From: Caballeronia sp. SL2Y3
GTDB lineage: Bacteria; Pseudomonadota; Gammaproteobacteria; Burkholderiales; Burkholderiaceae
Length of the DNA stretch: 64,000 bases
Direction: 5' to 3'
Assembly: GCF_022879575.1 (NCBI RefSeq)
Contig: NZ_CP084262.1
Coordinates: 62,001 to 126,000 of the forward strand
The notes under the pieces were generated by a model. It saw only the letters and a program-made list of their open reading frames with translations, was not told where the DNA came from and did no database searches. Shown piece by piece: positions 53,316 to 61,544 of this stretch (position 1 is its first letter; each line of letters begins with the position of its first letter). A program made the translations under genes and the position numbers.

Positions 53316-53563
53316 GCTGCCGCCTGCTGACGACGAAGTTCCTCCACGGCGGCCGCAAGCGAATCCACGCTGGAAAAGAGCCGGCGCGTAAGCATGTGGT
53401 CAGGGATCTCGACGCCGAACTCATCTTCGATCGCAAGCATCACGTGAACCGTGGCAAGCGACGAAAGGCCGGCGGCATAGAGATCGTCGCTGTCGGAAAG
53501 GGTTTCGATGGGCACGTCGAGGCGTGCGGTTTCGGAAAGGATGCGGCGCAATTCAGTTTTCAT
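53312..53563 (-). CDS. acyl/peptidyl carrier protein
   Basis: The 83-residue protein is a four-helix carrier. The phosphopantetheine Ser is S35 in AGLSSLATVHVMLAIEDEFG, where the usual DSL reads SSL, as in stand-alone partners of amino acid:carrier ligases. It is the first gene of a five-gene run whose next two starts overlap or nearly touch the preceding stops. The frame is open to 53590, but the ATG at 53563 gives the right domain. It would carry the activated amino acid between the ligase, flavoprotein and perhaps DUF1839 protein. Confidence 0.9.
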   Translation of the reverse strand: MKTELRRILSETARLDVPIETLSDSDDLYAAGLSSLATVHVMLAIEDEFGVEIPDHMLTRRLFSSVDSLAAAVEELRRQQAAA

Positions 53564-54096
53564 TATGTCTGGTCCCTTGTACCTGGCCAACGGTGCGACC
53601 GGCCAGTTAGGCGCTCAAGGGCATTCCCCTCAACGAACGCCATTTACGTTATTCAAACCGGGGCGTACGGGCGGCGGTGTATTCGCTCAGTGAATGTCAT
53701 TCGGTCCGCTGAGCCCTCGCACTCGCCATCGAGGTCGTTTGATCGTATTTAACGGATTGAGCGGGGTGTACGTCCGTGCGATGGCGCACGGTGCCTTCGA
53801 TGAGCGATGTCTTCATCGTTGCGAAGGCGCTGTCTGTAATCAAACAGAAAGTCATCGGTTCAAAGGGCGTTAATCAGAAGCATGCTTTGAATGGGGGAGA
53901 GGGGAACGAGCACGAAACCTGCTGTAGGTCTGTCGGCGGTTCGGACGGCGGCTCGTCGGCGAGTGAATTTCAGTTCGCCACCGGCTCAGTGTTCTATCGC
54001 GAATTGCATACTGTGTGCTGCGTGCCGCATAAAGAATGCAAAGAATTGACAGAAGCAGGCGCGTGACAATCAACCTCGACAAACGGAGCAATCGAC
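53564..54096. other. intergenic region upstream of the carrier-protein operon
   Basis: About 530 bases that should hold the promoter of the minus-strand carrier-protein operon and of the plus-strand small secreted protein. A frame at 53776-54066 lacks a ribosome binding site and family features. A boundary-motif cluster lies at 54004-54041. I could not fix a promoter. Confidence 0.35.
54004..54041. repeat. boundary-motif cluster with TTGCAT/ATGCAA ends
   Basis: TTGCAT (54004-54009) and ATGCAA (54036-54041) are inverted ends of a block that includes GTGTGCTGCGTGCCGCAT and AAAGAATGC, similar to the arrays at 10570 and 22294. Confidence 0.45.
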
Positions 54097-54345
54097 ATGA
54101 GAACGAGCAGACTGGCAGGGCTGATCGCGTTGGCGGCCAGCATGGCGCTGGCCTCGGGCAGCGCGATGGCGCAGGCCGGCGGCAATGGCAACGGCGGCTC
54201 GGGCGGCGGCAACGCGCACGGGGCGGCGACCGCCGGGCCGACGGTAGGCGGAGACAATACGTCCGCACCCGGAAGCACGCACAAGGGCGGCTTCCACTTC
54301 AAGCACAAGAAGAAGGCAAAGCCTGCCGATACGACGCCGCAGTAG
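54097..54345 (+). CDS. small Gly-rich secreted protein
   Basis: The 82-residue product has a clear signal peptide (MRTSRLAGLIALAASMALAS, cleavage after AMA near residue 25), a Gly/Asn-rich middle (GGNGNGGSGGGN) and a basic tail with His and Lys (FHFKHKKKAKPA). A GGAG ribosome binding site lies about 8 bases upstream. It is probably periplasmic; the tail may bind anions or the envelope. Function unknown. Confidence 0.65.
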   Translation: MRTSRLAGLIALAASMALASGSAMAQAGGNGNGGSGGGNAHGAATAGPTVGGDNTSAPGSTHKGGFHFKHKKKAKPADTTPQ

Positions 54346-54367
54346 CCGCCGCGCCGAGCGCGGCAAG

Positions 54368-54781
54368 TCAGACCGCCGCGCTTTCGGCGTCGATATCGTC
54401 GGTGCCGAGACGCGAGAAAATGTCGCAAACGGCACGCATCTCGTCGTCGTCGCGAATACTCACGATGACTCGCGTCACCGTGCCGAGGCTTTCAGCGTGG
54501 ACGGCCGCATCGCGATCATGGAAGTCCGGAAGAATATCGGCGCGCGGCGATTCGGCGTCGATGGTGTCGTCGTCGAAATACGGCGCATAACCGGCATGTT
54601 CCGCGGTGATCCATTGCGTGGGCGAGCTGGCGCTGAGCGCGATCGACATCTGGATTTCCGCGAGCGGTTCCACGCAGGCCACGCGGATCCGGTCGCCCGC
54701 AATGCCTTCGGCACGCAGGTCTTCCAATGCTTCGTCCAGCTTGCGCGGGCCGCAGAACGCCCCCGTTACTTCACGCGTCAT
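54368..54781 (-). CDS. hypothetical stress-type protein
   Basis: The 137-residue acidic protein starts MTREVTGAFCGPRKLDEALEDLRAEGI, reminiscent of the repeated domain of YflT/general-stress 17M proteins (a short beta-alpha unit that bins a pair of residues to a helix), and ends VTRVIVSIRDDDEMRAVCDIFSRLGTDDIDAE. The middle is loop-like. No membrane part. An AAGGAG site 7 bases before the ATG fixes the start at 54781 despite a frame open to 54877. Function unknown. Confidence 0.65.
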   Translation of the reverse strand: MTREVTGAFCGPRKLDEALEDLRAEGIAGDRIRVACVEPLAEIQMSIALSASSPTQWITAEHAGYAPYFDDDTIDAESPRADILPDFHDRDAAVHAESLGTVTRVIVSIRDDDEMRAVCDIFSRLGTDDIDAESAAV

Positions 54782-55267
54782 CGCTCGTCTCCTTGCCGTC
54801 CTGTATTGCTGATGCATCGCCCGCCATCGTAGAAGGAAGGCGACTCCGACTAGCGGCCACCCCGGGCCACCCCGCATCGAAATGCGACCGCGCTAGTCCG
54901 CGCCTGCATCTTGAATGCAATGCGCCGCGGTAGCCGCGATCCGCATCTTTCGAAAGCTCGCGCGTGCGCGGAAGATGGCAAATCCAACGGATGCGGACAT
55001 GGATTCACGAGCCTCGATAGGAAGCGAACAATAGATGTGCGGTCCCGTCAGCGGACCACGTGGAGTTCACTTCATGCAGTACATGAACTCTACGCCGCAA
55101 CTTTCGGCGTTTCAATGCGTAGTTTCAGGCGTCCATTACCGTCGTAACGATTGCATTCTGCATACAGGCGCTGCGGCATACGCCGCATTGCCGCCGTGCA
55201 TTAGTCATCGTACAAGCGGATCTGCGCCCTATAATGGGCCATTGGCCTTTCTACGACCGGTTCACTC
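54782..55267. other. intergenic region with boundary motif and FadR-type gene promoter
   Basis: About 485 bases with no supported gene. A boundary-motif block (GATTGCATTCTGCATACAGG, then GCGGCATACGCCGC) sits at about 55149-55188. A perfect TATAAT at 55230-55235, 32 bases before the FadR-type start, is a likely -10 element, but I see no matching TTGACA at the right distance. Confidence 0.45.
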
Positions 55268-56023
55268 ATGTCTCCTGCACTCGCGCCCGGCGCGCTTCGC
55301 CGTTCCCGCAATCTGACCGAGGAGGTCGTCGCCGAACTGTCCGAGCGGATTCGTAGCGGGACGCTTCAGCCCGGCGACAAGCTGCCCACTGAATCCGAAA
55401 TCATGGCGCAGCTCGGCGTGAGCCGCACCGTCGTGCGCGAGTCGATTTCGCGGCTGCAGGCGGCGCGGCTCGTGCAGACACGGCACGGCATCGGTACCTT
55501 CGTGCTGGAGGCGGGCGACCATGACCGGTTTCAGATCGAAGCCGCCGGCGACCTGACCATTCGCGACGTCATGGCGATCCTCGAACTGCGCATCAGTCTC
55601 GAAGCGGAGGCTGCGGGGCTCGCGGCGATGCGTCGCACAGACGAGAATCTGGCGCAGATGCGTCGCGCGCTGGATGAGTTCGAACGGCACATCGCTTCCG
55701 GCACGGAAAACGCCGTTGCAGCGGATGTCGCATTCCATCTCGAACTGGCGAAGGCAACGGGCAACCGCTACTTCCACAGCATTCTGAGTCAGCTCGGCAA
55801 TACGATCATTCCCCGCACGCGAGTGAATTCGGCCGCGCTCGCGCACAACGATCCGGGCAGTTACCTCGACCGCGTGAACCGCGAGCACGAGGATATCTAC
55901 GATGCCATCGAGCGGCGCGATCCCGAGGCGGCGCGCGCCGCGATGCGCATGCACCTCTCGAACAGCCGCGAGCGGCTGCGGCGTGCGCAAGAGACGTCGG
56001 CGAAATCCTCAGACGCCGGCTGA
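55268..56023 (+). CDS. GntR-family regulator, FCD (FadR) subfamily
   Basis: The 251-residue protein has a winged helix (about 14-82: EEVVAELSERIRSGTLQPGDKLPTESEIMAQLGVSRTVVRESI) and an FCD ligand domain (about 98-230) with the metal-binding His positions in AADVAFHLELAKATGN and REHEDIYDAIERRD. It likely represses a sugar- or organic-acid pathway. The next plus-strand gene encodes an unknown protein, and the amidohydrolase-MFS genes lie convergently. Its targets are not obvious. Confidence 0.9.
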   Translation: MSPALAPGALRRSRNLTEEVVAELSERIRSGTLQPGDKLPTESEIMAQLGVSRTVVRESISRLQAARLVQTRHGIGTFVLEAGDHDRFQIEAAGDLTIRDVMAILELRISLEAEAAGLAAMRRTDENLAQMRRALDEFERHIASGTENAVAADVAFHLELAKATGNRYFHSILSQLGNTIIPRTRVNSAALAHNDPGSYLDRVNREHEDIYDAIERRDPEAARAAMRMHLSNSRERLRRAQETSAKSSDAG

Positions 56024-56072
56024 CACATCGCACTCCGGCTTTTCCGTTTGTAAGGCGAGACTCTTGCTATCC

Positions 56073-56119
56073 GCGTTTGCATGCTGCGTACCGCATGCAT
56101 GCGTCTGCATGCAAAACGC
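56073..56119. repeat. inverted repeat of the TTGCATGC family
   Basis: GCGTTTGCATGC (56073-56084) and GCATGCAAAACGC (56107-56119) are inverted arms with a one-base difference, around CTGCGTACCGCATGCAT. It lies between the FadR-type stop and the start at 56158. Confidence 0.65.
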
Positions 56120-56157
56120 AATGCATCGACCGAACCTTATCGAAAGGAGAAGCACGG

Positions 56158-56709
56158 ATGCACTGGATCGACCCCGACTGCTTGCCGGAAACGCGCGGCA
56201 CGGTCACGCGATTTCTGCTCAACCCCCACGGCGAGTTCGACGGATTCATTCTGGACGACTCGCGGCAGGTCCATTTTCCGCCGCATCTGTCGAAGCAATT
56301 GGCGCGCAACGTGAAGATGGGCGATCTCGTCACCGTGCGCGGCATCAAGCCGCGCGGTGCGGACATGGTCGCGGCCGTCGCCGTCATGACGAAGGCGGGC
56401 CGCACTATTCTCGACGAAGGCCCGGACTCGGGCGGCAAGCATCATCCGCCCGAAGTGGAAATGCGCCAGATGGAAGCGTCGGGCGAAGTGCTGCTCGCGC
56501 TGCACGGTCCGAAGGGAGAACTGCGCGGCGCCTTGCTGGACGATGGCACGTCGCTGCGCATGCCGCCGCATGCGGCCGAGGCGCTGTCGGAGTATCTGAC
56601 GCCGGGCGCGCACGTGCATGCCTGGGGATATGGCGTAAAGAACCGGCTTGGCCGGAGTATCGAAGTCGACGAGATCGCTCATCTCATCGACGACGAAGGC
56701 GCCGAATAG
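56158..56709 (+). CDS. hypothetical protein with two related domains
   Basis: The 183-residue soluble protein is an internal duplication. Residues about 13-75 and 108-172 share the pattern GxVxxxLxxPxGExxGxxLDD, PPHxxxxL and GxxVxxxG, e.g. NPHGEFDGFILDD with FPPHLSKQL, and GPKGELRGALLDD with MPPHAAEAL. The repeated unit reads like a small OB-fold-type beta barrel. The first half keeps TVRGIKPRGADMVAAV, and the second AWGYGVKNRLGRSIEV. AAAGGAGAAG fixes the ATG at 56158. I know no function; a nucleic-acid or small-ligand role is possible. Confidence 0.75.
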   Translation: MHWIDPDCLPETRGTVTRFLLNPHGEFDGFILDDSRQVHFPPHLSKQLARNVKMGDLVTVRGIKPRGADMVAAVAVMTKAGRTILDEGPDSGGKHHPPEVEMRQMEASGEVLLALHGPKGELRGALLDDGTSLRMPPHAAEALSEYLTPGAHVHAWGYGVKNRLGRSIEVDEIAHLIDDEGAE

Positions 56710-56730
56710 TAGGCGCGAGGGCGCGAGGCG

Positions 56731-57981
56731 TCAGCGCGCTTCGAGTTCGTCGAACTGAATCTCGCCGCCCTTCATCACCAGCGGTATCCGCTCGCCCTGT
56801 CCCAGCAAGCAGGAGATGTCTTCGAGCGGATTGCCGTCCACCACGATCATGTCGGCCCAGGCGCCCGGCGCGATGCAGCCGAGTTTGCCGGGCAGGCCGA
56901 GCACTTCGGCGGCCGTCGTGGTGGCGGCCGCGAGCGCCGCCGCATTGCCGAGCACGTCGGATCGAATGCGAAATTCATCGCTTTGCAGCCGCTGCGAAGG
57001 TCCGAGCAAGTCCGACCCGAAGCCCATCTTCACGCCTGCTTCGCGATAGATTTCGAGCGATCGCAGACCCGCCTCGCGCACATCCTCGATTTTCGCGACG
57101 CTTTCGTCGCCGAGTCCGTACTGCGCGCCTTCCGACGCCAACGCTTCATAAGTGACGAGCGTCGGCACCACGTAGGCGCCGTGTTCGGCCATCAGCTGCG
57201 CGGTGGGCGCATCGATCAGATTGCCGTGCTCGATCGTGCGCACGCCCCAGCGCACGACTCGCGCGATGGCATCCGCCGTGTAGGCGTGAGCCATCACATA
57301 GGTGTTGCGGGCGCGCGCTTCCTCGACGATGGCGCGCACTTCGTCCTCCGCATAGCCGTAGGCGCCGACAGGATCGGTAGGCGAAGCCACGCCGCCCGAC
57401 GCCATGATCTTCAGATGATCGGCGCCCATCTGCAATTCCTCGCGCGCCGCGCGGCGCACCTCGTCCACGCCGTCCGCGACGCGCGCGAGCGCGCCCACGC
57501 GCACGCAGCATCCACACGGCGCGCTCGCGCCCATGTAGTCGGACCGGGCGCGCATATCGCCGTGGCCGCCGGTTTGACTGAGCGCGCGTCCGGCGACGAA
57601 CAGGCGCGGCCCCACGGCCAGGCCGCTCTCGACCGCGAGCTTGTGCGGGTGGCCCGCGCCGCCGGCATCGCGCACGGTGGTAAAGCCGCGCCGCAACATG
57701 CCGCGCATGATCGGCACCGAGCGCAGCGTGACGAGCACATTGGGCATATGGACCTGTTGCGACAGATTCAATTGCACCGCTACGACATGCACGTGAAGGT
57801 CGATCAGCCCCGGCATCAGCGTCTTGCCCTTGAGATCGATGACGCGCGATGACGCGCTCTTCAGCGGCTTGTCCGAAATCTCCTTGACGACGCCGTTCTC
57901 GACGAGGACGTGATGCGCGTCGCGCACTTCGGCTCGCGCGGGATCGAGCAGGGCGGCGTTCTGGAAGAGGATGCTTTGCAC
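56731..57981 (-). CDS. amidohydrolase-family enzyme (imidazolonepropionase/prolidase-like)
   Basis: The 416-residue metal hydrolase has the HxH motif in LIDLHVHVV (about 57-65), a carboxylated-Lys-type region LKIMASGGVASPTD, His ligands in VMAHAYTADAI and RTIEHGNLIDA, and the catalytic Asp in GFGSDLLGP. Such enzymes cleave cyclic amides or X-Pro-like dipeptides. I favour GTG at 57981 with GGAG 9 bases upstream; ATG at 58008 is an alternative. It follows the MFS gene by 69 bases on the same strand, so it may hydrolyse what that carrier imports. Confidence 0.85.
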   Translation of the reverse strand: MQSILFQNAALLDPARAEVRDAHHVLVENGVVKEISDKPLKSASSRVIDLKGKTLMPGLIDLHVHVVAVQLNLSQQVHMPNVLVTLRSVPIMRGMLRRGFTTVRDAGGAGHPHKLAVESGLAVGPRLFVAGRALSQTGGHGDMRARSDYMGASAPCGCCVRVGALARVADGVDEVRRAAREELQMGADHLKIMASGGVASPTDPVGAYGYAEDEVRAIVEEARARNTYVMAHAYTADAIARVVRWGVRTIEHGNLIDAPTAQLMAEHGAYVVPTLVTYEALASEGAQYGLGDESVAKIEDVREAGLRSLEIYREAGVKMGFGSDLLGPSQRLQSDEFRIRSDVLGNAAALAAATTTAAEVLGLPGKLGCIAPGAWADMIVVDGNPLEDISCLLGQGERIPLVMKGGEIQFDELEAR

Positions 57982-58016
57982 GGGTGAGTCTCCGGGGAAA
58001 ACTTGCATTCGGCGTT

Positions 58017-58054
58017 ATGTATTCAACTCAATGTATTCAACTTTATGTATTCAA
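58017..58054. repeat. 14-bp tandem repeat touching the MFS stop codon
   Basis: ATGTATTCAA recurs at 58017, 58031 and 58045, exactly 14 bases apart. The third copy overlaps the minus-strand stop codon of the MFS gene (58051-58053). GCATTCGGC lies just to the left. Confidence 0.75.
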
Positions 58055-59448
58055 TACTTGGCGGCGTGCGTGACGGATGCCACGTCTTCGGCCTCGCCCG
58101 CTGCGATGTCTTCGAGCGAGCGTCCGCGCGTCGGCACGCCCATCACCACGACCGCCAGCGCGCCGAGCAGCAGCACGACGGTCGTCGCGCCGAAGACGCC
58201 CGCGAACCCGGAGATGGGATACAAATAGCCGACGAGAATCGGCGAGACGATTGCGCCGATCCGGCCGATGGCCGATGCCGTGCCCGCGCCGGTCGTCCGC
58301 ACGGCGGTCGGAAAGACTTCGGCGGTGTATGCATAGACGCCGGCATACGTCCCGTTCATGAAGAACGACAGGCAGATGCCCGCCAGCATGATCTCGCCGT
58401 TGGTGCTCGCGAACGCCATGCCGAGCGCGCAGGCGCCGCCGCACAGCATGTACGAGGCGATCGTCGCCTGCCGGCCGATGCGTTCGTTCAGCCATGCTGC
58501 CGTGAAGTAGCCCGGCACTTGCGCGACGTACATCGCGAGCGAATAACCGAAGCTGCGCGTGATGCTCATGCCGTGCTGCACCAGCAAGCCGGGAATCCAT
58601 GTGAAGAACGCGTAGTAGCTGAATGTGATCGAGAGCCACATCAGCCAGGTCATGACGGTGATGCGTGCTTGCCGTCCCGCCCACAGCGCGCGGAAGTTCG
58701 CGACGAGCGTGCCGGTGGGCGCGGGCGGCGCGCCGGTCGGGCCGACGGCTGCGGCGGCAGGGAGCGCGATGCCTTGTCGCGCGAAATCCGCTTCGATGCC
58801 GGCGAGCACGCGGTCGGCTTCGTCGTGACGCTTGCGGCTTTCGAGCCAGCGCGGCGACTCGGGCAGCGAGCGGCGCCACCGCAAGAGCATGACCACGCGA
58901 AGCGCCGTGATGAAGAGCACGGTGCGCCAGCCCGAGGGAAACGCCGGAACGACGAAATAGCCGAGCAGCGCGGCTGCGACGAAGCCGAACGAGAAGAGGC
59001 CCGCGAGCGCGCCCGTGAAGACGCCGCGATAGCGTTTCGCGACGAACTCCGCGAGATACGGCGCGATGATCGCGCTTTCCGCGCCCGTCCCCATGCCGGC
59101 GACGATGCGCGAGGCGAGGAACGTGGGCCACGAATCCGTCATCGCGCTGACGACGGACGCGACGCTGTACAGGAGCAGCGCATACATCATCACCTTGCGC
59201 CGGCCGATCAGGTCGCCGAGCGTGCCCGCGAACAGCGCACCGAAAAAGTAGCCGATGAAGTTGCCGCTGCCGAGGACGCCCGTCTGCACGCTGGTCAGCG
59301 CCCAGTCGTGCCGCAGCACCGGGAGCACGAATGCGACCGCGGCGGCGTCCATGGCATCGAAGGCGTAGCCGAAGCCGCCCATCATCAGAAGGCGCCAATG
59401 AAAGCGTCCGAAAGGAAGACGTTCGATGCGCGCGGATACGTTCGACAC
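58051..59448 (-). CDS. MFS metabolite:proton symporter
   Basis: The 465-residue carrier has 12 predicted helices with GYAFDAMDAAAVAFVLP in helix 1, the MFS loop motif GDLIGRRKVMMY and SLPESPRWLESRKRHDEAD in the central loop. This is the pattern of the sugar-porter-like metabolite:H+ symporters that take up aromatic or dicarboxylic acids. Its start is 101 bases from the divergent LysR start, so that regulator probably controls it and the amidohydrolase behind it. The substrate is unknown. Confidence 0.9.
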   Translation of the reverse strand: MSNVSARIERLPFGRFHWRLLMMGGFGYAFDAMDAAAVAFVLPVLRHDWALTSVQTGVLGSGNFIGYFFGALFAGTLGDLIGRRKVMMYALLLYSVASVVSAMTDSWPTFLASRIVAGMGTGAESAIIAPYLAEFVAKRYRGVFTGALAGLFSFGFVAAALLGYFVVPAFPSGWRTVLFITALRVVMLLRWRRSLPESPRWLESRKRHDEADRVLAGIEADFARQGIALPAAAAVGPTGAPPAPTGTLVANFRALWAGRQARITVMTWLMWLSITFSYYAFFTWIPGLLVQHGMSITRSFGYSLAMYVAQVPGYFTAAWLNERIGRQATIASYMLCGGACALGMAFASTNGEIMLAGICLSFFMNGTYAGVYAYTAEVFPTAVRTTGAGTASAIGRIGAIVSPILVGYLYPISGFAGVFGATTVVLLLGALAVVVMGVPTRGRSLEDIAAGEAEDVASVTHAAKY

Positions 59449-59549
59449 AGGGCTCTCCAGGCAGGCGACGATCCGCTCATTCTATGGCGCGTGCATCTTC
59501 AACCATATTTATAATCGTGATCCTGTCCATTGACGTGCTGAATGTTTCC

Positions 59550-60545
59550 ATGAGCTTTCGGACGCTCGACCTGAACCTGCTGAAAGTATTCGAAGCACTG
59601 ATGACCGAAGGCGCGGTCACGCGCGCAGCGACCAAGCTGTCGCTCACGCAGCCGGCCGTCAGCAACGCGCTCGGCCGGTTGCGCGAGGCCTTCGGCGATC
59701 CACTATTCGTGCGCCACGGCGCGGGCGTCGCGCCGACTCAGCGCGCGATGGCCTTGTGGGGGCCCATCGGTGAGTCGCTCAGCCGCATCCGCGGCGCGCT
59801 CGACGAGCAGACGTTCCTTCCGTCGCTCGCCGACGTGAACTTCAGCCTGTCGATGTCCGACTATGTCGCGGGCATCGTCATGCCGCGACTCATCACGCGC
59901 TTCGGCAAGACTGCGCCCGGCGTGCGTTTTCATACGGTGCCGAACATTCTGCTCGATGCGCCCGCGCTGCTGGAGGGCAATCGCGTGGATTATCTGATCG
60001 GCGTCTATGTGAACGAAACGCTGCCGCCGGCGCATATCCGTTCGCGTTCGCTGTGGACCGTGGATTATGGATGCATCATGCGGCGCGATCATCCGCTCGC
60101 CGAAGCGGGCAAACTGACGACGCGGCGCTTCCTCAACGCGCGTCATGTCGATGTCAGCCTCGCGGGCCAGACGCAGCCCACGTTCGATACCTTTCTCGCG
60201 TCGCGCGGACTGCGGCGCAATCTCGTCGCGACGGTGAACCACTACACCGTGGCGTGCGACATGATCCGGGCGAGCGATCTCATCGGCGTACTGCCGAGCG
60301 ATCTCTGCGAGCGGGCGGCGGCAAGCGGCGAACTGGTCAGCGTGCGCGCGCCGCTGGAGGCGCCGGATCGCGTCATCAGCCTCTTCTGGCATCAGCGCAA
60401 CGAAACACTGCCCGCGCACCGTTGGCTGCGTGAGCAGCTGGTCGATATGTTCGCCGCGCCGCAACTTGCGGCGCCCGCAAGCGGCGGCCGGCGCAAGACG
60501 TCGGCAAAACCAAGCGGGCGGACCCCCGCACGCCCGGTCGCCTGA
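59550..60545 (+). CDS. LysR-family transcriptional regulator
   Basis: The 331-residue protein begins MSFRTLDLNLLKVFEALMTE, the NodD/SyrM-like LysR winged helix (about 6-66, ATKLSLTQPAVSNALGRLREAFGDPLFVRHGAG), then an effector domain (about 90-300) and a basic, Ala/Pro-rich tail (about 305-331). The frame is open from 59331, but the ATG at 59550 begins the domain. It diverges from the MFS-amidohydrolase pair and is their likely regulator. Confidence 0.92.
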   Translation: MSFRTLDLNLLKVFEALMTEGAVTRAATKLSLTQPAVSNALGRLREAFGDPLFVRHGAGVAPTQRAMALWGPIGESLSRIRGALDEQTFLPSLADVNFSLSMSDYVAGIVMPRLITRFGKTAPGVRFHTVPNILLDAPALLEGNRVDYLIGVYVNETLPPAHIRSRSLWTVDYGCIMRRDHPLAEAGKLTTRRFLNARHVDVSLAGQTQPTFDTFLASRGLRRNLVATVNHYTVACDMIRASDLIGVLPSDLCERAAASGELVSVRAPLEAPDRVISLFWHQRNETLPAHRWLREQLVDMFAAPQLAAPASGGRRKTSAKPSGRTPARPVA

Positions 60546-60556
60546 TGTCTTTGGTC

Positions 60557-60570
60557 TTTTGCATGCATTG
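60557..60570. repeat. TTTTGCATGCATTG boundary motif
   Basis: A single TTTTGCATGC copy 12 bases after the LysR stop codon, like the copies near 23401, 32259 and 37004. No longer inverted repeat forms here. Confidence 0.45.
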
Positions 60571-60713
60571 TTCGTTATTGCCAGCCAGTCAATTCGTTTC
60601 CGGCCGCTTTATCGTCATGCGCGAGATGTCTACATTGGCGACGTGGCGCTTCGGCGCGGTAAGCCGAACGCCGAATCCATCTTCATGGTATTCAATATTC
60701 CAAGGAAACGATC

Positions 60714-61460
60714 ATGAGCAAGCTCGCAGGCAAAGTGGCCGTCGTCACGGGTGCATCGAAGGGTATCGGCGCTGGCATCGCCAAGGCGCTCGCGGCTGAA
60801 GGCGCATCGGTGGTGGTGAACTACGCAAGCAGCCGGAATGGCGCAGATGCTGTCGTGGCCGATATCGTCGCGGCTAACGGAAAGGCGATCGCCGTCGGCG
60901 GCGACGTGTCGAATGCAGCGGACGCCAAAGGTATCGTGAATGCGGCGGTGGAAACCTATGGCCGGCTCGATATCGTCGTGAACAACTCGGGCATCTATGA
61001 GTTTTCGCCGATCGAGGAGATCACCGAAGAGCATTTCCATAAGCAGTTCAACGTGAACGTGCTGGGCGTGCTACTCGTGACGCAGGCCGCTTCGAAGCAT
61101 CTGGGCGAAGGCGCGAGCATCATCAACGTGAGCTCGGTCGTGAGCCGCATCACGCCGCCCGCGAGCGCGGTCTATAGCGGCACCAAAGGCGCCGTCGATG
61201 CAATCACGGGCGTGCTGGCGCGCGAACTCGGCCCGAGAAAGATTCGCGTGAACTCGATCAATCCCGGCATGGTGGCGACCGAAGGCACGCATACGGCGGG
61301 CATCATCGGCTCGGAGATGGAAACCGGCATCGTCGCTCAGACGCCGCTCGGCCGGCTGGGGAATCCGGACGATATCGCGTCGGTCGCGGTGTTCCTCGCA
61401 TCGGACGATGCGCGCTGGCTGACGGGCGAGAGCATCATCGCAAGCGGCGGGCTGCGCTAA
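60714..61460 (+). CDS. short-chain dehydrogenase/reductase
   Basis: The 248-residue NAD(P)-dependent oxidoreductase has the cofactor motif TGASKGIG (12-19), NNSG (90-93), the Ser near 140 (INVSSVVS) and catalytic Y154/K158 in YSGTKGA. Length and pattern fit the FabG/glucose-dehydrogenase-like classical SDRs. Asn at the NYASSR site after strand 2 suggests NADP preference. AAGGAAAC lies before the ATG. It converges on prpF; a direct link to propionate metabolism is not evident. Confidence 0.92.
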   Translation: MSKLAGKVAVVTGASKGIGAGIAKALAAEGASVVVNYASSRNGADAVVADIVAANGKAIAVGGDVSNAADAKGIVNAAVETYGRLDIVVNNSGIYEFSPIEEITEEHFHKQFNVNVLGVLLVTQAASKHLGEGASIINVSSVVSRITPPASAVYSGTKGAVDAITGVLARELGPRKIRVNSINPGMVATEGTHTAGIIGSEMETGIVAQTPLGRLGNPDDIASVAVFLASDDARWLTGESIIASGGLR

Positions 61461-61498
61461 TATCGCGTCTCGCGCTTCTTCATAGGAAGCAGCGAATC

Positions 61499-61536
61499 GG
61501 CGGCGCAGCGAGCCTTTGGATGAATCGCGCGCCGCC
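61499..61536. terminator. hairpin between convergent SDR and prpF genes
   Basis: GGCGGCGC (61499-61506) and GCGCCGCC (61529-61536) form an 8-bp stem with a 22-base loop in the gap between the two stop codons. Without a T-run this is only a possible bidirectional terminator. Confidence 0.35.
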
Positions 61537-61544
61537 TGAAACGG

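Noticed and set aside
53776..54066. 96-residue plus-strand frame upstream of the small secreted protein
   Set aside because: No ribosome binding site, low-complexity and Cys-scattered composition, and it runs through a boundary-motif cluster.
10570..58054. CRISPR array as an explanation for the repeated short motifs
   Set aside because: Repeats are short, variable and scattered; no run of equal-length repeats with unique spacers, and no cas genes are present.
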